In this document: positions 25,403 through 34,270 of the stretch, in pieces
How the letters are laid out: every line of letters begins with the position of its first letter
Numbering within the stretch: position 1 is the stretch's first letter
Source of the DNA: Bacillus sp. NP157
GTDB taxonomy: Bacteria; Pseudomonadota; Gammaproteobacteria; Xanthomonadales; Rhodanobacteraceae
Direction of reading: 5' to 3'
Length of the DNA stretch: 64,000 nucleotides
Assembly (NCBI GenBank): GCA_018889975.1
Contig: CP076546.1
Location: forward strand, 1,054,001 to 1,118,000
Made by a program: the position numbers and the translations under genes
Notes under the pieces: model-generated
Told to the model about the DNA's origin: nothing
What the model saw: the letters and a program-made list of their open reading frames with translations, nothing else
The model's database searches: none

Positions 25403-27187
25403 CTATTCGGACAGCGTCATCAGCGCATGCACCACGGCCAGGTGGCTAAGGCCCTGCGGAAGGTTGCCGAGCCAGGCATGGGTTACCGGGTCGACCATCT
25501 CGGCAAGTGTGCCGGGGCCACCCGACAGGGCATCCAGCGCCTCGTGCAGTTTCTTGCCGGCGCGTCCGCTATCGCCCAGCAAATGCCATGCCTCGGCCAT
25601 CCAGAAAGTACAGGCAAGAAAGCAGCCCTCGGCACCACGCGCGTCCGAGTAACGGAAATGGAACGGTCCTTCGCCCAGCTCGCGATCAATCGCCACCAGT
25701 GTGCGGCGCAGGCGTTCCCTGCCATCAAAACCGAAGCGAACGGCGAGGGCGAGCGAGGCATCCAGCTGGCTGCTGCCCGGGTACATCACGAAGGCATCCT
25801 TCTCCATCGACCAGCAATGCTCTTCGATCCAGTGCACGATGCGCTGGCCTTCGCGCGCCCAGCGATCGCGGCACGTGGTTGGCAGGTGGCCGCCATCGGC
25901 AAGCTCCACCGCGCGGGCCAGCGCCTGCCATGCGCTGACCTTGGACATCGTGTAATGCCGTGGCGTCTCCAGCTCCCAGATGCCGGCGTCCTTCAATCGC
26001 CAGCTATCCGCGCACTGGTCGGCGAGGCGCGAAAGCACGCGTGCGCTCTCGGCATCAAGGATGTTGCCCGCGTCGACGAACTGCGCGACCGTCTCGAAGA
26101 TGTCGCCGTAGACGCCATGCTGGTGCTGGTGGGTGGCCTGGTTACCGATCACCACGGGCTGGGAATGTCGGTACCCGGGTACGTCGATCGTCTCGACCTC
26201 GGCGGGCTTCTCTCCATCGAGGCGGTAGAACAGGTCGCCATCGGTGTCACGCAGGCGCTTCAGCAGCCAGGTGAGTGCCGCCTTGGCTTCAGCCTCGGCG
26301 CCGATGCGCAGGAACGCCTTGATCGTGTAACCCGCGTCGCGGACCCAGGCAAACCTGTAATCGAAGTCCTTGTCGCCGCCGATGCGCTCGGGTAGCGAGG
26401 TGGTGCCCGCGGCGGCGATGGCGCCGGTCGGGGAATACAGCAGCAGCTTCAGCGCCAGGGCGTGGCGCACGAGGCAGGCCCGGTCGTCTCCGTCGAAGCG
26501 CACAGAGGCGGACCAGTGCTTCCATTCCTCGTCGGACAGGTCGATACGCTGGTCGATCTCGTCCGCGGTCGGCACCACGAGAGGTTCGTCCTGGCCGGCC
26601 ACGATCGCGACCAGCTCGCGGCCACCGGCGGTGACCGTAAGTTCCCCGCGCAATCCCGTGTCGTCCTCGCGTTCCAGCACCAGCCCGGCGCTGTGCACGA
26701 CCACACCGAGGACGCGCCCGGCGTGGAACACGCGGTGGTTCCCGGCATCCGCAAGGTACGGATTGACCTTGCCGGCCTGGCGGCCTGGACGAAACCGGAT
26801 CCTGAATGTGACGGCGCCTTGGAGACCTTCGATCCGCCGCGCGAGTTCTTCCCACGGCAGGCGGCCCGCGCTGCCGCTGTTGAGTGACTCGGTCAGGCGC
26901 GCGACGCCGCCCTCGGCGTGGAAGTCGGTCTCCAGTACGTTGCTGCCGTCGCGGTAGCGACGTTCGACCTCGAAGGGTTCGACCGGTTCGACCGAGAAAT
27001 AGCCGCCTTCGCGGGGATCCAGCAGCCGATCGAACAGTGGCGGGGAATCCATGTTGGGCACGCACCACCAGTCGATGCAACCATCGCTTCCGGATAGCGC
27101 GATGGTGCGTCCGTCGCCCAATACGCCGTATGCCTCGATGGGAAGGAAGCCGTCATCGCGCCGGGTGGCGTTGAAATTCGGTGGCAT
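25403..27187 (-). CDS. Glycoside hydrolase family 15 protein
   Basis: 594 residues. The N-terminal beta-domain starts EAYGVLGDGRTIALSGSDGCIDWWCVPNMDSPPLFDRLLD, diagnostic of bacterial GH15 proteins (glucoamylase or trehalase-like). The (alpha/alpha)6 barrel shows FRFAWVRDAGYTIKAFLRIG-type sequence (DFDYRFAWVRDAGYT), GDIFETVAQFVDAG, and GIWELETPRHYTMSKVSAWQALARAV, which contains a catalytic glutamate candidate. It has no signal peptide, so it is probably a cytoplasmic alpha-glucosidase acting on trehalose or maltodextrin. It stands alone. Confidence 0.93.
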   Translation of the reverse strand: MPPNFNATRRDDGFLPIEAYGVLGDGRTIALSGSDGCIDWWCVPNMDSPPLFDRLLDPREGGYFSVEPVEPFEVERRYRDGSNVLETDFHAEGGVARLTESLNSGSAGRLPWEELARRIEGLQGAVTFRIRFRPGRQAGKVNPYLADAGNHRVFHAGRVLGVVVHSAGLVLEREDDTGLRGELTVTAGGRELVAIVAGQDEPLVVPTADEIDQRIDLSDEEWKHWSASVRFDGDDRACLVRHALALKLLLYSPTGAIAAAGTTSLPERIGGDKDFDYRFAWVRDAGYTIKAFLRIGAEAEAKAALTWLLKRLRDTDGDLFYRLDGEKPAEVETIDVPGYRHSQPVVIGNQATHQHQHGVYGDIFETVAQFVDAGNILDAESARVLSRLADQCADSWRLKDAGIWELETPRHYTMSKVSAWQALARAVELADGGHLPTTCRDRWAREGQRIVHWIEEHCWSMEKDAFVMYPGSSQLDASLALAVRFGFDGRERLRRTLVAIDRELGEGPFHFRYSDARGAEGCFLACTFWMAEAWHLLGDSGRAGKKLHEALDALSGGPGTLAEMVDPVTHAWLGNLPQGLSHLAVVHALMTLSE

Positions 27188-27322
27188 GCACGCGCCCCTG
27201 GGAAAAAGCTAGTCGAGCAGAGCGCTCGTGCAGCACGCGTATGCGCATGTGCACAACGCGGGCACGGGTTCGTTACGCATCCTCCGGCACCGTGGGTCCA
27301 TTCTTTGAGGACTGCACGCGCC

Positions 27323-27553
27323 ATGAGCGAAGACACCGAGCAGCCGCTCGTCATCGTGATCATCCCGCCGACGTGGGTCGATGGGCCCTGGCACGTGAAA
27401 TCCGACGGGCGGACGCCCCTGCCGGCGGCCAGCCAGGATGAAGCGGTGCAGATGGCCGCGCGGTTCGCTGCGATGGCGGAGCGGGCAGGTGGCCGGGCGG
27501 TCGTGCGGATCGCCGGGACCAACGGCGAGGCGGACTCCTTCCCCCTGTATTGA
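27323..27553 (+). CDS. Small hypothetical protein, DUF2188-like (76 aa)
   Basis: From ATG 27323 (MSEDTEQPLVIVIIPP). The layout, a beta strand then WHVKSDGRTPLPAASQDEAVQMAARFAAMAERAGGRAVVRIAGTNGE, resembles DUF2188 proteins: a strand, a central helix starting with xxA, then a strand with basic residues and a GxxG turn. A GAGG sits 13 bp upstream, a poor spacing. It precedes the PAS kinase by 105 bp. Confidence 0.6.
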   Translation: MSEDTEQPLVIVIIPPTWVDGPWHVKSDGRTPLPAASQDEAVQMAARFAAMAERAGGRAVVRIAGTNGEADSFPLY

Positions 27554-27658
27554 GGAAAGGCCGGGCTGCGTTGACATTCGCTATGCCGGGAATCGGTATC
27601 CTCGCCGCGTTCCGGACCCCTCACGGGTTTGCCGGCTCCCGCCAATGCCGATGCCCCC

Positions 27659-28879
27659 ATGAGCGACCTCCTTACCTATAAGCAGCTGATCGACCTGTCG
27701 CAGGATTGCGTGAAGAGACTCGACCTGGAAGGTCGGATCATCGACGTGAACCGGGCTGGGGTCGCGCTTCTTCGGGTGGATGGCGAGCACGTGTTACTCG
27801 GGCAGGATTGGGTCGCGATGTGGCCCGCCGCCTACCAGGCGGCGGTGGCCCACGCTCTCGAGGAAGCCCGGCAGGGGCGCAAGTCGTCCTTTGTCGGGGC
27901 CAGCGGCGACCCTGACGTCGAACAGCGCTGGTGGACCGTGCATGTCGGTCCGCTGGTTGATGAGCAGGGCACGGTGGTGGCGCTGGGGAGCGTCAGCCGC
28001 GAAGTAACCGAGCGTGTCCACGTCGAGCGCTCGCTGGATGCCTTGAACGATGCCTTGCGCGCACGCCTCGCTGCGACCCAGCGTTCGCTGGTCCAGGTGC
28101 AGGAGCGGCTCGACGTCGCCGCCCTGGCCGAAGCCGCCGCCGAGCACATGGCCGACCAGGCCCAGAAAGGCGAGGCGATCGGCCACCTGGTCGCCGGCAT
28201 GGGCCACGACTTCAACAATCATCTGCAGACGGTGCTTTCCGCACTGGATGCGCTCGATGCGCTGGGCGAGCTCAACGCGACGCAGACCCGTTATGCGGGC
28301 TTCGCCATGGACGCGGCACGCCACGCCGCGGTGATGTCCCGACAGATGCTCGCCTTCAGCCGGATGCATCCCTACACCCCCGACCATGTCGACCTGGGCG
28401 AGGTGGTCGCGGATATCGTGCCCATGCTCCAGGGCGCCGTGGGACGGGGCATGCAGATCGCGTTCGCCGCCGCCGAAAAGGCCCTCCCGGTGTTCGCCGA
28501 CGGCCATTCGGTCCAGCAGGCACTGTTGAATCTGTCGATCAATGCGAAGGATGCGTGCCAGCAGCAGGGCACGATCCAGATCGCTTTCACCGATTTCCAC
28601 GTCGGTGCCGACGGCGCGACCCTGAACCTGCCCGAGGGCGACTACGTTGCCATCGAGGTGAAGGACACGGGCGACGGCATGAGCGAAGAGGTCCAGGAAC
28701 GGCTGTTCCAGCCCTTCTTCACGACCAAGGCGTCGGGTAAGGGCACCGGCCTGGGCATGGCCCAGGTGCTCGGCCTGATGCGCCAGGCCAGTGGGTCGGT
28801 GCAGGTGGTGTCGGCCCCCGGTGCCGGCACGACGGTGCGCCTGATCTTCCCGTGTGCGGGCGAGCTGACCGTCGCCTAG
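27659..28879 (+). CDS. Cytosolic PAS-domain sensor histidine kinase
   Basis: 406 residues from ATG 27659 (MSDLLTYKQLIDLSQDCVKRLDLEGRI). An N-terminal PAS fold (about 5-120), a coiled coil (about 120-175), the HisKA motif GMGHDFNNHLQTVLS with His183, and an HATPase domain with LLNLSINAKDACQQ, VKDTGDGMSEE, FQPFFTTKASGKGTGLGMAQV and GAGTTVRLIFP. There is no membrane segment, so the signal is internal. Its last four bases overlap the convergent degenerate-receiver gene. No ordinary response regulator is adjacent. The group resembles kinases that usually carry a C-terminal receiver, and that receiver is missing here. Confidence 0.93.
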   Translation: MSDLLTYKQLIDLSQDCVKRLDLEGRIIDVNRAGVALLRVDGEHVLLGQDWVAMWPAAYQAAVAHALEEARQGRKSSFVGASGDPDVEQRWWTVHVGPLVDEQGTVVALGSVSREVTERVHVERSLDALNDALRARLAATQRSLVQVQERLDVAALAEAAAEHMADQAQKGEAIGHLVAGMGHDFNNHLQTVLSALDALDALGELNATQTRYAGFAMDAARHAAVMSRQMLAFSRMHPYTPDHVDLGEVVADIVPMLQGAVGRGMQIAFAAAEKALPVFADGHSVQQALLNLSINAKDACQQQGTIQIAFTDFHVGADGATLNLPEGDYVAIEVKDTGDGMSEEVQERLFQPFFTTKASGKGTGLGMAQVLGLMRQASGSVQVVSAPGAGTTVRLIFPCAGELTVA

Positions 28880-29262
28880 GCTGCCCCGGCAAAAACCGCC
28901 GCGCGATCGATCGCATCGGCCAATTGCGCCCGACTGAAGGGTTTGACGAGACGTATCGCGACGGGCGGCGCATCGGGGATGGCCTCGTTCGGGTCGGAAA
29001 GCATCACCAGCAGGGCCATGCCGGGGTTCTGCGCCCGGGCCACGGCCAGGAAGGCGCCCGTGTGGTCCTCGCCGGGTGCGGGGATCGCCGCGACCAGGAA
29101 ATCCACCCTCAGGCGTTCGATCACCAGTTTCGCGGCGCCGGCGTGGGTCGAAGCCACCAGCACCTCGAAATCCCGGGCCCGCAGGCAGTCGGCCACCGAA
29201 TCCGCCAGGGCGGAACTGGGCTCGATGACGACCGCCAGCGGCGGATGCAGCGAAGGCATCAT
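28876..29262 (-). CDS. Degenerate receiver-domain protein (pseudo-receiver), paralogue 1
   Basis: 128 residues from the ATG complementary to 29260-29262, with GGGAG eight bases upstream. It has the CheY alternation and the conserved Lys (VKPFSRAQLADAI), but lacks key acidic residues. The first motif reads VVIEPSS instead of VVDDE, and the phospho-acceptor position is Ala59 in VDFLVAAIPAPGED. It therefore probably cannot be phosphorylated in the usual way. The protein at 60915-61298 is a collinear paralogue. It converges with, and overlaps by 4 bp, the PAS kinase gene. It may bind the kinase or another partner. Confidence 0.82.
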   Translation of the reverse strand: MMPSLHPPLAVVIEPSSALADSVADCLRARDFEVLVASTHAGAAKLVIERLRVDFLVAAIPAPGEDHTGAFLAVARAQNPGMALLVMLSDPNEAIPDAPPVAIRLVKPFSRAQLADAIDRAAVFAGAA

Positions 29263-29437
29263 GGGCGCACTCCCGTAGCGGAATCTCACTCTACGCCCTT
29301 ATCCCGTCGGATACCTTTCGGCTTGCCGAGGGGCTGCGATGCATCCCCCGATGGGGTGAACTGGCCACTCCGGTGTAACCGTCCCCTCGGCGCCAGCGAA
29401 TGCCTTGGTGGCCGCTTGGCCATTTCGGAGACGGATC

Positions 29438-30604
29438 ATGAAGACACTACCTTTCCTCGCTGCCAGCATCGCGCTGGCCCTCGGTGCGGTGTCCGTGAGT
29501 CAGGCGGCACCTGCGACTGCGTCGCTCCCTGCGTTCACCTCGCCGGCGCTCTACGTGATGTCGAACGACATCCAGGCCAATAGCGTGGCCGTGCTCAAAC
29601 GTAATTTCTTTGGTGGCCTCGACAAGGTCGCCGTCGTTCCCACCGGCGGCAAGGGCGTGGGCGTCGGCACCACGGCACCGCCGCCCGATCCGCTGGGCTC
29701 GCAGAATGCCTTGCTGAAGAGCGAAGACGGACGCCTGCTCTTCGCGACCAACGCGGGCAGCAACCAGGTGTCGGTGTTCGCGATCCTGGGCTCACGCCTG
29801 CAACTCATCGACGTGGTCGGTTCGGGTGGTGTGTATCCCGTGAGCCTGGCCCAGCACGGCAACCAGCTTTACGTCCTCAACAGCGCGGGCACGTCGGTGG
29901 TCACCACCTTCCGCATCGCGCCCGCGGGCAACCTCATTGCCAGCGGCACGCGGGTGGTCGGAACCGATGCACCGCTGGTGGGTAACCAGCCGAACGTGGG
30001 GATGACGCCGGCCCAGGTGCAGCTGACACCGGACGGCAAGTTCCTCGCGGTATCGGTCAAGGATGCGTCGGCGAAGGGCTGGTTCGAACTGTTCGCGGTG
30101 GGCCGCGATGGCAGCCTCGCCGCCGACCCGGTGATCACGCCCTCGAACGATCCGCAGCCGTTCGGCTTCGATTTCGACGCGCGCGGCCACCTCATCACCA
30201 GCCAGGCGGCGACGTCATCGGCCAGTTCGTACGTGGTCAACCGCGACGGCACGCTCGATCCCGTGACGCACGACCTGGGCAACGGCCAGGCCGCGGCGTG
30301 CTGGCTCACGGTGGCGGGACGCTTCGCCTTCACCGCCAACGCGGGCAAGGGCAACCTCAGCGCCTATCGCATCGGCAACAACGGCAGCCTGACCCTGCTC
30401 GATGGTGGCGTCGCGGGTGCGCTGGAGTCCGGCGCGGCACCGACCGACATCAAGGCTTCGGCGGACAACCTGTTCCTCTACGCCGGCAATTCACTGGGTG
30501 GCGACGTCGATAGCTTCCTCGTGCTGCCCGATGGCCACCTGCTGAAGATCGGCCAGACCCCGGTGTTCCCGCCGGCAAGCGGCATGCAGGGCCTGGCGCT
30601 GTAA
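29438..30604 (+). CDS. Secreted lactonase/YncE-type beta-propeller protein
   Basis: 388 residues from ATG 29438, with CGGAGACGG upstream. MKTLPFLAASIALALGAVSVSQA is a signal peptide. Seven-bladed-propeller repeats are visible, each with a strand like LLFATNAGSNQVSVFAI, QLYVLNSAGTSVVTTFRI, RFAFTANAGKGNLSAYRI and LFLYAGNSLGGDVDSFLV. This matches the 6-phosphogluconolactonase/YncE superfamily. Secretion and the single propeller suggest an extracytoplasmic ligand-binding or lactone-hydrolysing role rather than the cytoplasmic pentose-phosphate enzyme. A strong terminator follows at 30610. Confidence 0.88.
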   Translation: MKTLPFLAASIALALGAVSVSQAAPATASLPAFTSPALYVMSNDIQANSVAVLKRNFFGGLDKVAVVPTGGKGVGVGTTAPPPDPLGSQNALLKSEDGRLLFATNAGSNQVSVFAILGSRLQLIDVVGSGGVYPVSLAQHGNQLYVLNSAGTSVVTTFRIAPAGNLIASGTRVVGTDAPLVGNQPNVGMTPAQVQLTPDGKFLAVSVKDASAKGWFELFAVGRDGSLAADPVITPSNDPQPFGFDFDARGHLITSQAATSSASSYVVNRDGTLDPVTHDLGNGQAAACWLTVAGRFAFTANAGKGNLSAYRIGNNGSLTLLDGGVAGALESGAAPTDIKASADNLFLYAGNSLGGDVDSFLVLPDGHLLKIGQTPVFPPASGMQGLAL

Positions 30605-30609
30605 ATGCG

Positions 30610-30646
30610 ATGGCCCGGCCGGCGCGATGCCGGCTGGGCCATTTTC
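30610..30646. terminator. Rho-independent terminator of the propeller gene
   Basis: ATGGCCC-G-GCCGGC and GCCGGC-T-GGGCCAT form a long stem around GCGAT, followed by TTTTC. It begins 6 bp after the propeller stop codon. On the other strand it could serve the P460 gene ending at 30655. Confidence 0.85.
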
Positions 30647-30654
30647 ATACGCGA

Positions 30655-31284
30655 CTACGGCGTGGGCGTGTCCAGGCGCGGATAGAACTGCGTCCACACT
30701 TCGTCTTTCTTCGCGCTGGCCATGTGGCAGAACGCGCACTCGGTCTTCGCCTTGACCTTGGCCGTGGGCGCCTTCGGCTCATGATGATTGAAGTTGAAGT
30801 AGCCCCAGCCGCCGGTGTCGGCGTAGCGCTTGCTGTCTTTCACCGTGACGTCGGCGCCATTAAGCGCGCCGGGGAAGAAGCCGCGTCCCGACGGCTCGGT
30901 GCGTGAGCCATCCGGATTCTGCGCGGGCAGGGTCAGCTGCAGCTCCTTGAAGAAGATCGTGCCCTCGGGGAACACGCCGGTCTTCCTGTAGATCGCGTAC
31001 GAGCCCGGCTCGATGTAAACGTTGTGGTACTCGGGGAAATTGGCCTTGCCGTTGTTGAGGGCGTTGGGTGTGAGCGGGGATCCGACGAATACCCACTTCT
31101 CGAAATCCTTCGGCAGGATCAGGTCGCCGTCGGCGGTGTATTCGGGCAGGTAGCGTTTCGTCGTGGCATCACCAGCGTTGGCCGCTGCCGGTGCCTTGGC
31201 ACCGGAAATGGCGAGGGCGGCGGCGATGACGATGGCGATGGCGCCACCCAGCAGGATCGATTGGCGTACGGTGGGCCTGGACAT
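30655..31284 (-). CDS. Cytochrome P460 family protein 1
   Basis: 209 residues from the ATG complementary to 31282-31284, preceded by a textbook AGGAGG. An N-terminal signal anchor (SILLGGAIAIVIAAALAISGAKA) exports it. The single heme-c site is C183-AFCH. The pattern YRKTGVFPEGTIFFKELQ is typical of the P460 fold, whose known members oxidise hydroxylamine or handle NO in the periplasm. It follows the AraC gene by 33 bp on the same strand and has a second P460 gene divergent from that regulator. Whether it carries the lysine-heme crosslink cannot be read from sequence alone. Confidence 0.88.
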   Translation of the reverse strand: MSRPTVRQSILLGGAIAIVIAAALAISGAKAPAAANAGDATTKRYLPEYTADGDLILPKDFEKWVFVGSPLTPNALNNGKANFPEYHNVYIEPGSYAIYRKTGVFPEGTIFFKELQLTLPAQNPDGSRTEPSGRGFFPGALNGADVTVKDSKRYADTGGWGYFNFNHHEPKAPTAKVKAKTECAFCHMASAKKDEVWTQFYPRLDTPTP

Positions 31285-31317
31285 GGCGAAACCTCCTGCA
31301 TCGGTGGGGGTGCGCAC

Positions 31318-32295
31318 TCATGCTCGCGCCGTACGACGTGCAAGGGGTCTTGCAATGCCGTCCCACAGTCCGCCCGAAGGCGTCGCCTGCGGATTCGTAC
31401 GCAATGCGCGGGGCTCGTAGCCGTGCACGCCGTAGAAGGCGCGGCAGAAACTGCTGCTGCTGCGGTAGCCGACCATCCGTGCCACCTGTTCGAATGACAG
31501 CGCTTGCGTACGGAGCAGGTCGGCGGCGCGTCGCATGCGCAGCTGGCGTAGCACCACCATGGGCGAGCAGCCGGTGGCGGCCAGGAAGCGCGCCATGAAG
31601 GCGGACCGGCTGAGGCTGGCCACGCTGGCCAGCGAGCCGACGGAATGCCGGTCACCCGGGCGCAGGCTCATCAAGGCGTAAGCCCGCGCGATGTTCCGGT
31701 CGCGGGCGAGGGAAAGTTCGTCCAGCCACGGATGATCCATCTCCAGCAGCGCGCGCAGGCAGACGATCAACACCTGCTTGAGCAACACGCTGGCCATGGC
31801 CTCGGCACCGACCGCCGCGGCGGCCAGCTCGTCCATCGCCTGGCGGAACGTGGCGATGCCGCGGATGCCGTAAGCCGGCGGAACGTACAACGGCTGGCGC
31901 AGGCTTTCGAACACATGACTGAGGGGGCCGCAGGAGACTTGCAGGATGGCGGACTGGATGCTGCAAGCGGTTCCGGCGATCCCGGCGACGCTGGCGTGGC
32001 CCGTGCCGGCTCTGTGCGAGGCTTCAATGGCGGCAACGTCGCCTGCGACTACCACGCAGGCGATGCTGCCGGCGTGCATCGGAATCGATCCGCGGCGACC
32101 TGCATCGACGCAGCCGGTCCCTTCCACGCAGGCATGCATCGCGATGAATCGGGTGCCGGGCGTCGTGTCATAACGCGTGTCCTCGTCACCCGATCCTTCA
32201 TGTGACGCGTTCGCAATATACGTCCGCACTTCCAGCGAGCGAATCACTTGCTCGACCGCCTCGTTTCGCGCGCTCATCGGCGGACGATCGGTCAT
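31318..32295 (-). CDS. AraC family transcriptional regulator
   Basis: 325 residues from the ATG complementary to 32293-32295 (GGAGGT upstream). The N-terminal cupin-type domain (FIAMHACVEGTGCVDAGRRG...) is the AraC_binding_6-like sort. The C-terminal double helix-turn-helix reads SVGSLASVASLSRSAFMARF then LSFEQVARMVGYRSSSSFCRAF. It lies between two P460 genes, co-directional with one and divergent from the other (67-bp gap), and is the obvious candidate regulator of both. Confidence 0.92.
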   Translation of the reverse strand: MTDRPPMSARNEAVEQVIRSLEVRTYIANASHEGSGDEDTRYDTTPGTRFIAMHACVEGTGCVDAGRRGSIPMHAGSIACVVVAGDVAAIEASHRAGTGHASVAGIAGTACSIQSAILQVSCGPLSHVFESLRQPLYVPPAYGIRGIATFRQAMDELAAAAVGAEAMASVLLKQVLIVCLRALLEMDHPWLDELSLARDRNIARAYALMSLRPGDRHSVGSLASVASLSRSAFMARFLAATGCSPMVVLRQLRMRRAADLLRTQALSFEQVARMVGYRSSSSFCRAFYGVHGYEPRALRTNPQATPSGGLWDGIARPLARRTARA

Positions 32296-32362
32296 GTTAG
32301 CCGGACCTCCCGCACGGGGATGGGCCATAGGCTTTCGTATCCTTAGGATTCGGGAGCTCGCC

Positions 32363-32953
32363 ATGATCCATGCACGCTTGTTCGTTCTTGCCGCCACTGC
32401 CACGGTGGCGATCGTTGCGGCAGGGCATGCCTCTCACGCGCAGGCCGCGACCGGCCCGGTGGGCGGCAAAGCCACCCAGGGCGTCGACGCAAGCGATGCC
32501 AGTGGCGCCATCCACGTACCGAAGAATTACCGCGCGAGCTTCGAATACGTCGGCACCTGGTCGGTCGGCGGGCCGACCCAGGGCGCGGCGCAGATGCATG
32601 CGGTTTACGTGTCGCCGGGCGGTACCGCCGCTTACCGGAAGGATGGCAAGTTCCCCGACGGCACCGTGCTGGTCAAGGAAGTCTACGAGGCGAGCACGGC
32701 GGCGATGACCACGGGTGCCGCCGTCAGCCACGAGGAAACGCTGAAGGGCTGGTTCGTCATGATCAAGGACAGCAAGAACAGCCACCCGCAAAACATGTTG
32801 TGGGGCGATGGCTGGGGCTGGTCGTGGTTCGACGCCGGCGTGCCGATGAAGACCACCTCGACCAACTACCAGACCGACTGCAAGGGCTGCCACGTTCCCG
32901 CGCAGGGCACCGACTGGATCTACGTGCAGGGCTACCCGGTACTGAAGAAGTAA
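32363..32953 (+). CDS. Cytochrome P460 family protein 2
   Basis: 196 residues from ATG 32363 (GGGAGCTCG upstream). Signal peptide MIHARLFVLAATATVAIVAAGHASHAQA, then the P460 pattern YRKDGKFPDGTVLVKEVYEA and the heme-c site C173-KGCH. It shares with the product of 30655-31284 the order YRK-x-G-x-FP-x-GT-K-E and the end YPxL. It is otherwise clearly different, so this is an old duplication rather than a recent one. Regulated, by inference, by the divergent AraC protein. Confidence 0.88.
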   Translation: MIHARLFVLAATATVAIVAAGHASHAQAATGPVGGKATQGVDASDASGAIHVPKNYRASFEYVGTWSVGGPTQGAAQMHAVYVSPGGTAAYRKDGKFPDGTVLVKEVYEASTAAMTTGAAVSHEETLKGWFVMIKDSKNSHPQNMLWGDGWGWSWFDAGVPMKTTSTNYQTDCKGCHVPAQGTDWIYVQGYPVLKK

Positions 32954-33107
32954 CCCGACGGATGCATGGTGTGCGAACGGGCGTGCCATGGTCGTTTCCC
33001 CCAGCATGGCGTGAGAGTGGTTGCGTGCCTCGGAGCGCGCCATTCCTTTCGTTCGCAAGAAATCTATGCCGACGCCTGCGGCGCGGATATCCCTCCGTCG
33101 GGTGAGC

Positions 33108-33488
33108 TCAGCGAGGCGGGTCGCGGCGCATGGGCATCGCTCGGTGTCCGTAGATCGCGCTGTCGATCGAATAGGCACCCGGGCCAAGCAGGAGCATCGC
33201 CACGGGTAGCGCCTGCAACGCGAACGCACGCGCAAGCTGCCCGGCGTCAGTGACGGCGAAACCGTGGATGCCGAGGACGACCATGCAGGCGACCGCCATC
33301 ACTGGCGTGAATAGCCCGAGCAGCATGAACATGCACAGGCCACCCGCACACCAGAAGGCGACGGCCTCGCCTGCGTGCCCGACGATGGCGACAGGCAACG
33401 GCCACAGCGATAGGGCCACGCCGCAGCGCAGCGACAGCAGCCCGAGTCCGGGTGCGCCGGAAGGAAACATGGAGAACAGGCGATACAT
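33108..33488 (-). CDS. DoxX-like small membrane protein
   Basis: 126 residues from the ATG complementary to 33486-33488, with GGAG six bases upstream. Four hydrophobic helices (LGLLSLRCGVALSLWPLPVA, AVAFWCAGGLCMFMLLGLF, MAVACMVVLGIHG, FALQALPVAMLLLGPGAYSIDS) match the DoxX/DoxD type of four-helix membrane proteins of unknown function. A longer frame up to 33626 has no ribosome site. Divergent from the response regulator gene. Confidence 0.7.
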   Translation of the reverse strand: MYRLFSMFPSGAPGLGLLSLRCGVALSLWPLPVAIVGHAGEAVAFWCAGGLCMFMLLGLFTPVMAVACMVVLGIHGFAVTDAGQLARAFALQALPVAMLLLGPGAYSIDSAIYGHRAMPMRRDPPR

Positions 33489-33640
33489 GTGCTCCAGCAC
33501 TCTCCAGGAATCCTCGAGCCGTTCTACCCCGCTTGCGCGTGGCTTGCTCCCCCTCAGATGGGTGATCGGGCGGGAAATCTCACGCTGGCCGGCCACCTGG
33601 CAAGTACTATGCGAGCCGTGTCCCACGGGTAGCCCGCGCC

Positions 33641-34270
33641 ATGACCACTTCCCAGCGCATCCGCATCCTGATCGCCGACGACCATCCGATCTTCCGAGCC
33701 GGCATCGAGGCGATCCTCTCCGTGCAGGACGACATGGAACTGGTCGGCGCGGCCGGTAGCGGCGAGGAGGCCGTGGCGATGTTCCGCGCGCTGCGTCCGG
33801 ACCTGGTGCTGATGGACCTGCAGATGCCCGGCATGGGTGGCCTCAACGCGATCCGTGCGCTGCGCAGGGAGTTTCCCGAGGCCAAGGTCGTGGTGCTGAC
33901 GACCTACCAGGGCGACATGCAGATCTGCAACGCGCTCAAGGCGGGTGCGGCCAGTTACCTGATCAAGAGCACGTTGCGCAACGACCTGATCTACGCGATC
34001 CAGCAGGTGCATGCCGGTGGCCGACCGATCCCGGTGGACGTGGCGAAGGTGCTCGAACACCACGACGGCGAGGAAAGCCTGAGCCCGCGCGAAATCGAAG
34101 TGCTCGGCCACGTCGCGCTGGGTTTCTCGAACAAGCGCATCGCGAACCAGATGGGCATCTCGATCGAGACGGTGAAGACCCACATGAAGAACATCCTGCT
34201 CAAGGTCAAGGCAAAAGACCGCGCGGAAGCCGTGGTGACCGCGCTAAAGCGCGGCATCCTGGAAGACTAA
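33641..34270 (+). CDS. NarL/FixJ-type response regulator
   Basis: 209 residues. Receiver with the DDHP acidic pair, phospho-acceptor Asp59 in LVLMDLQMPGMGG, Thr in VVLTTY and Lys in YLIKSTL. The C-terminal LuxR-type helix-turn-helix reads LSPREIEVLGHVALGFSNKRIANQMGISIETVKTHMKNIL. It is the evident partner of the propeller kinase at 34267-37362, but the genes are convergent and overlap by 4 bp at their stop codons, an uncommon layout for a two-component pair. Confidence 0.95.
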   Translation: MTTSQRIRILIADDHPIFRAGIEAILSVQDDMELVGAAGSGEEAVAMFRALRPDLVLMDLQMPGMGGLNAIRALRREFPEAKVVVLTTYQGDMQICNALKAGAASYLIKSTLRNDLIYAIQQVHAGGRPIPVDVAKVLEHHDGEESLSPREIEVLGHVALGFSNKRIANQMGISIETVKTHMKNILLKVKAKDRAEAVVTALKRGILED

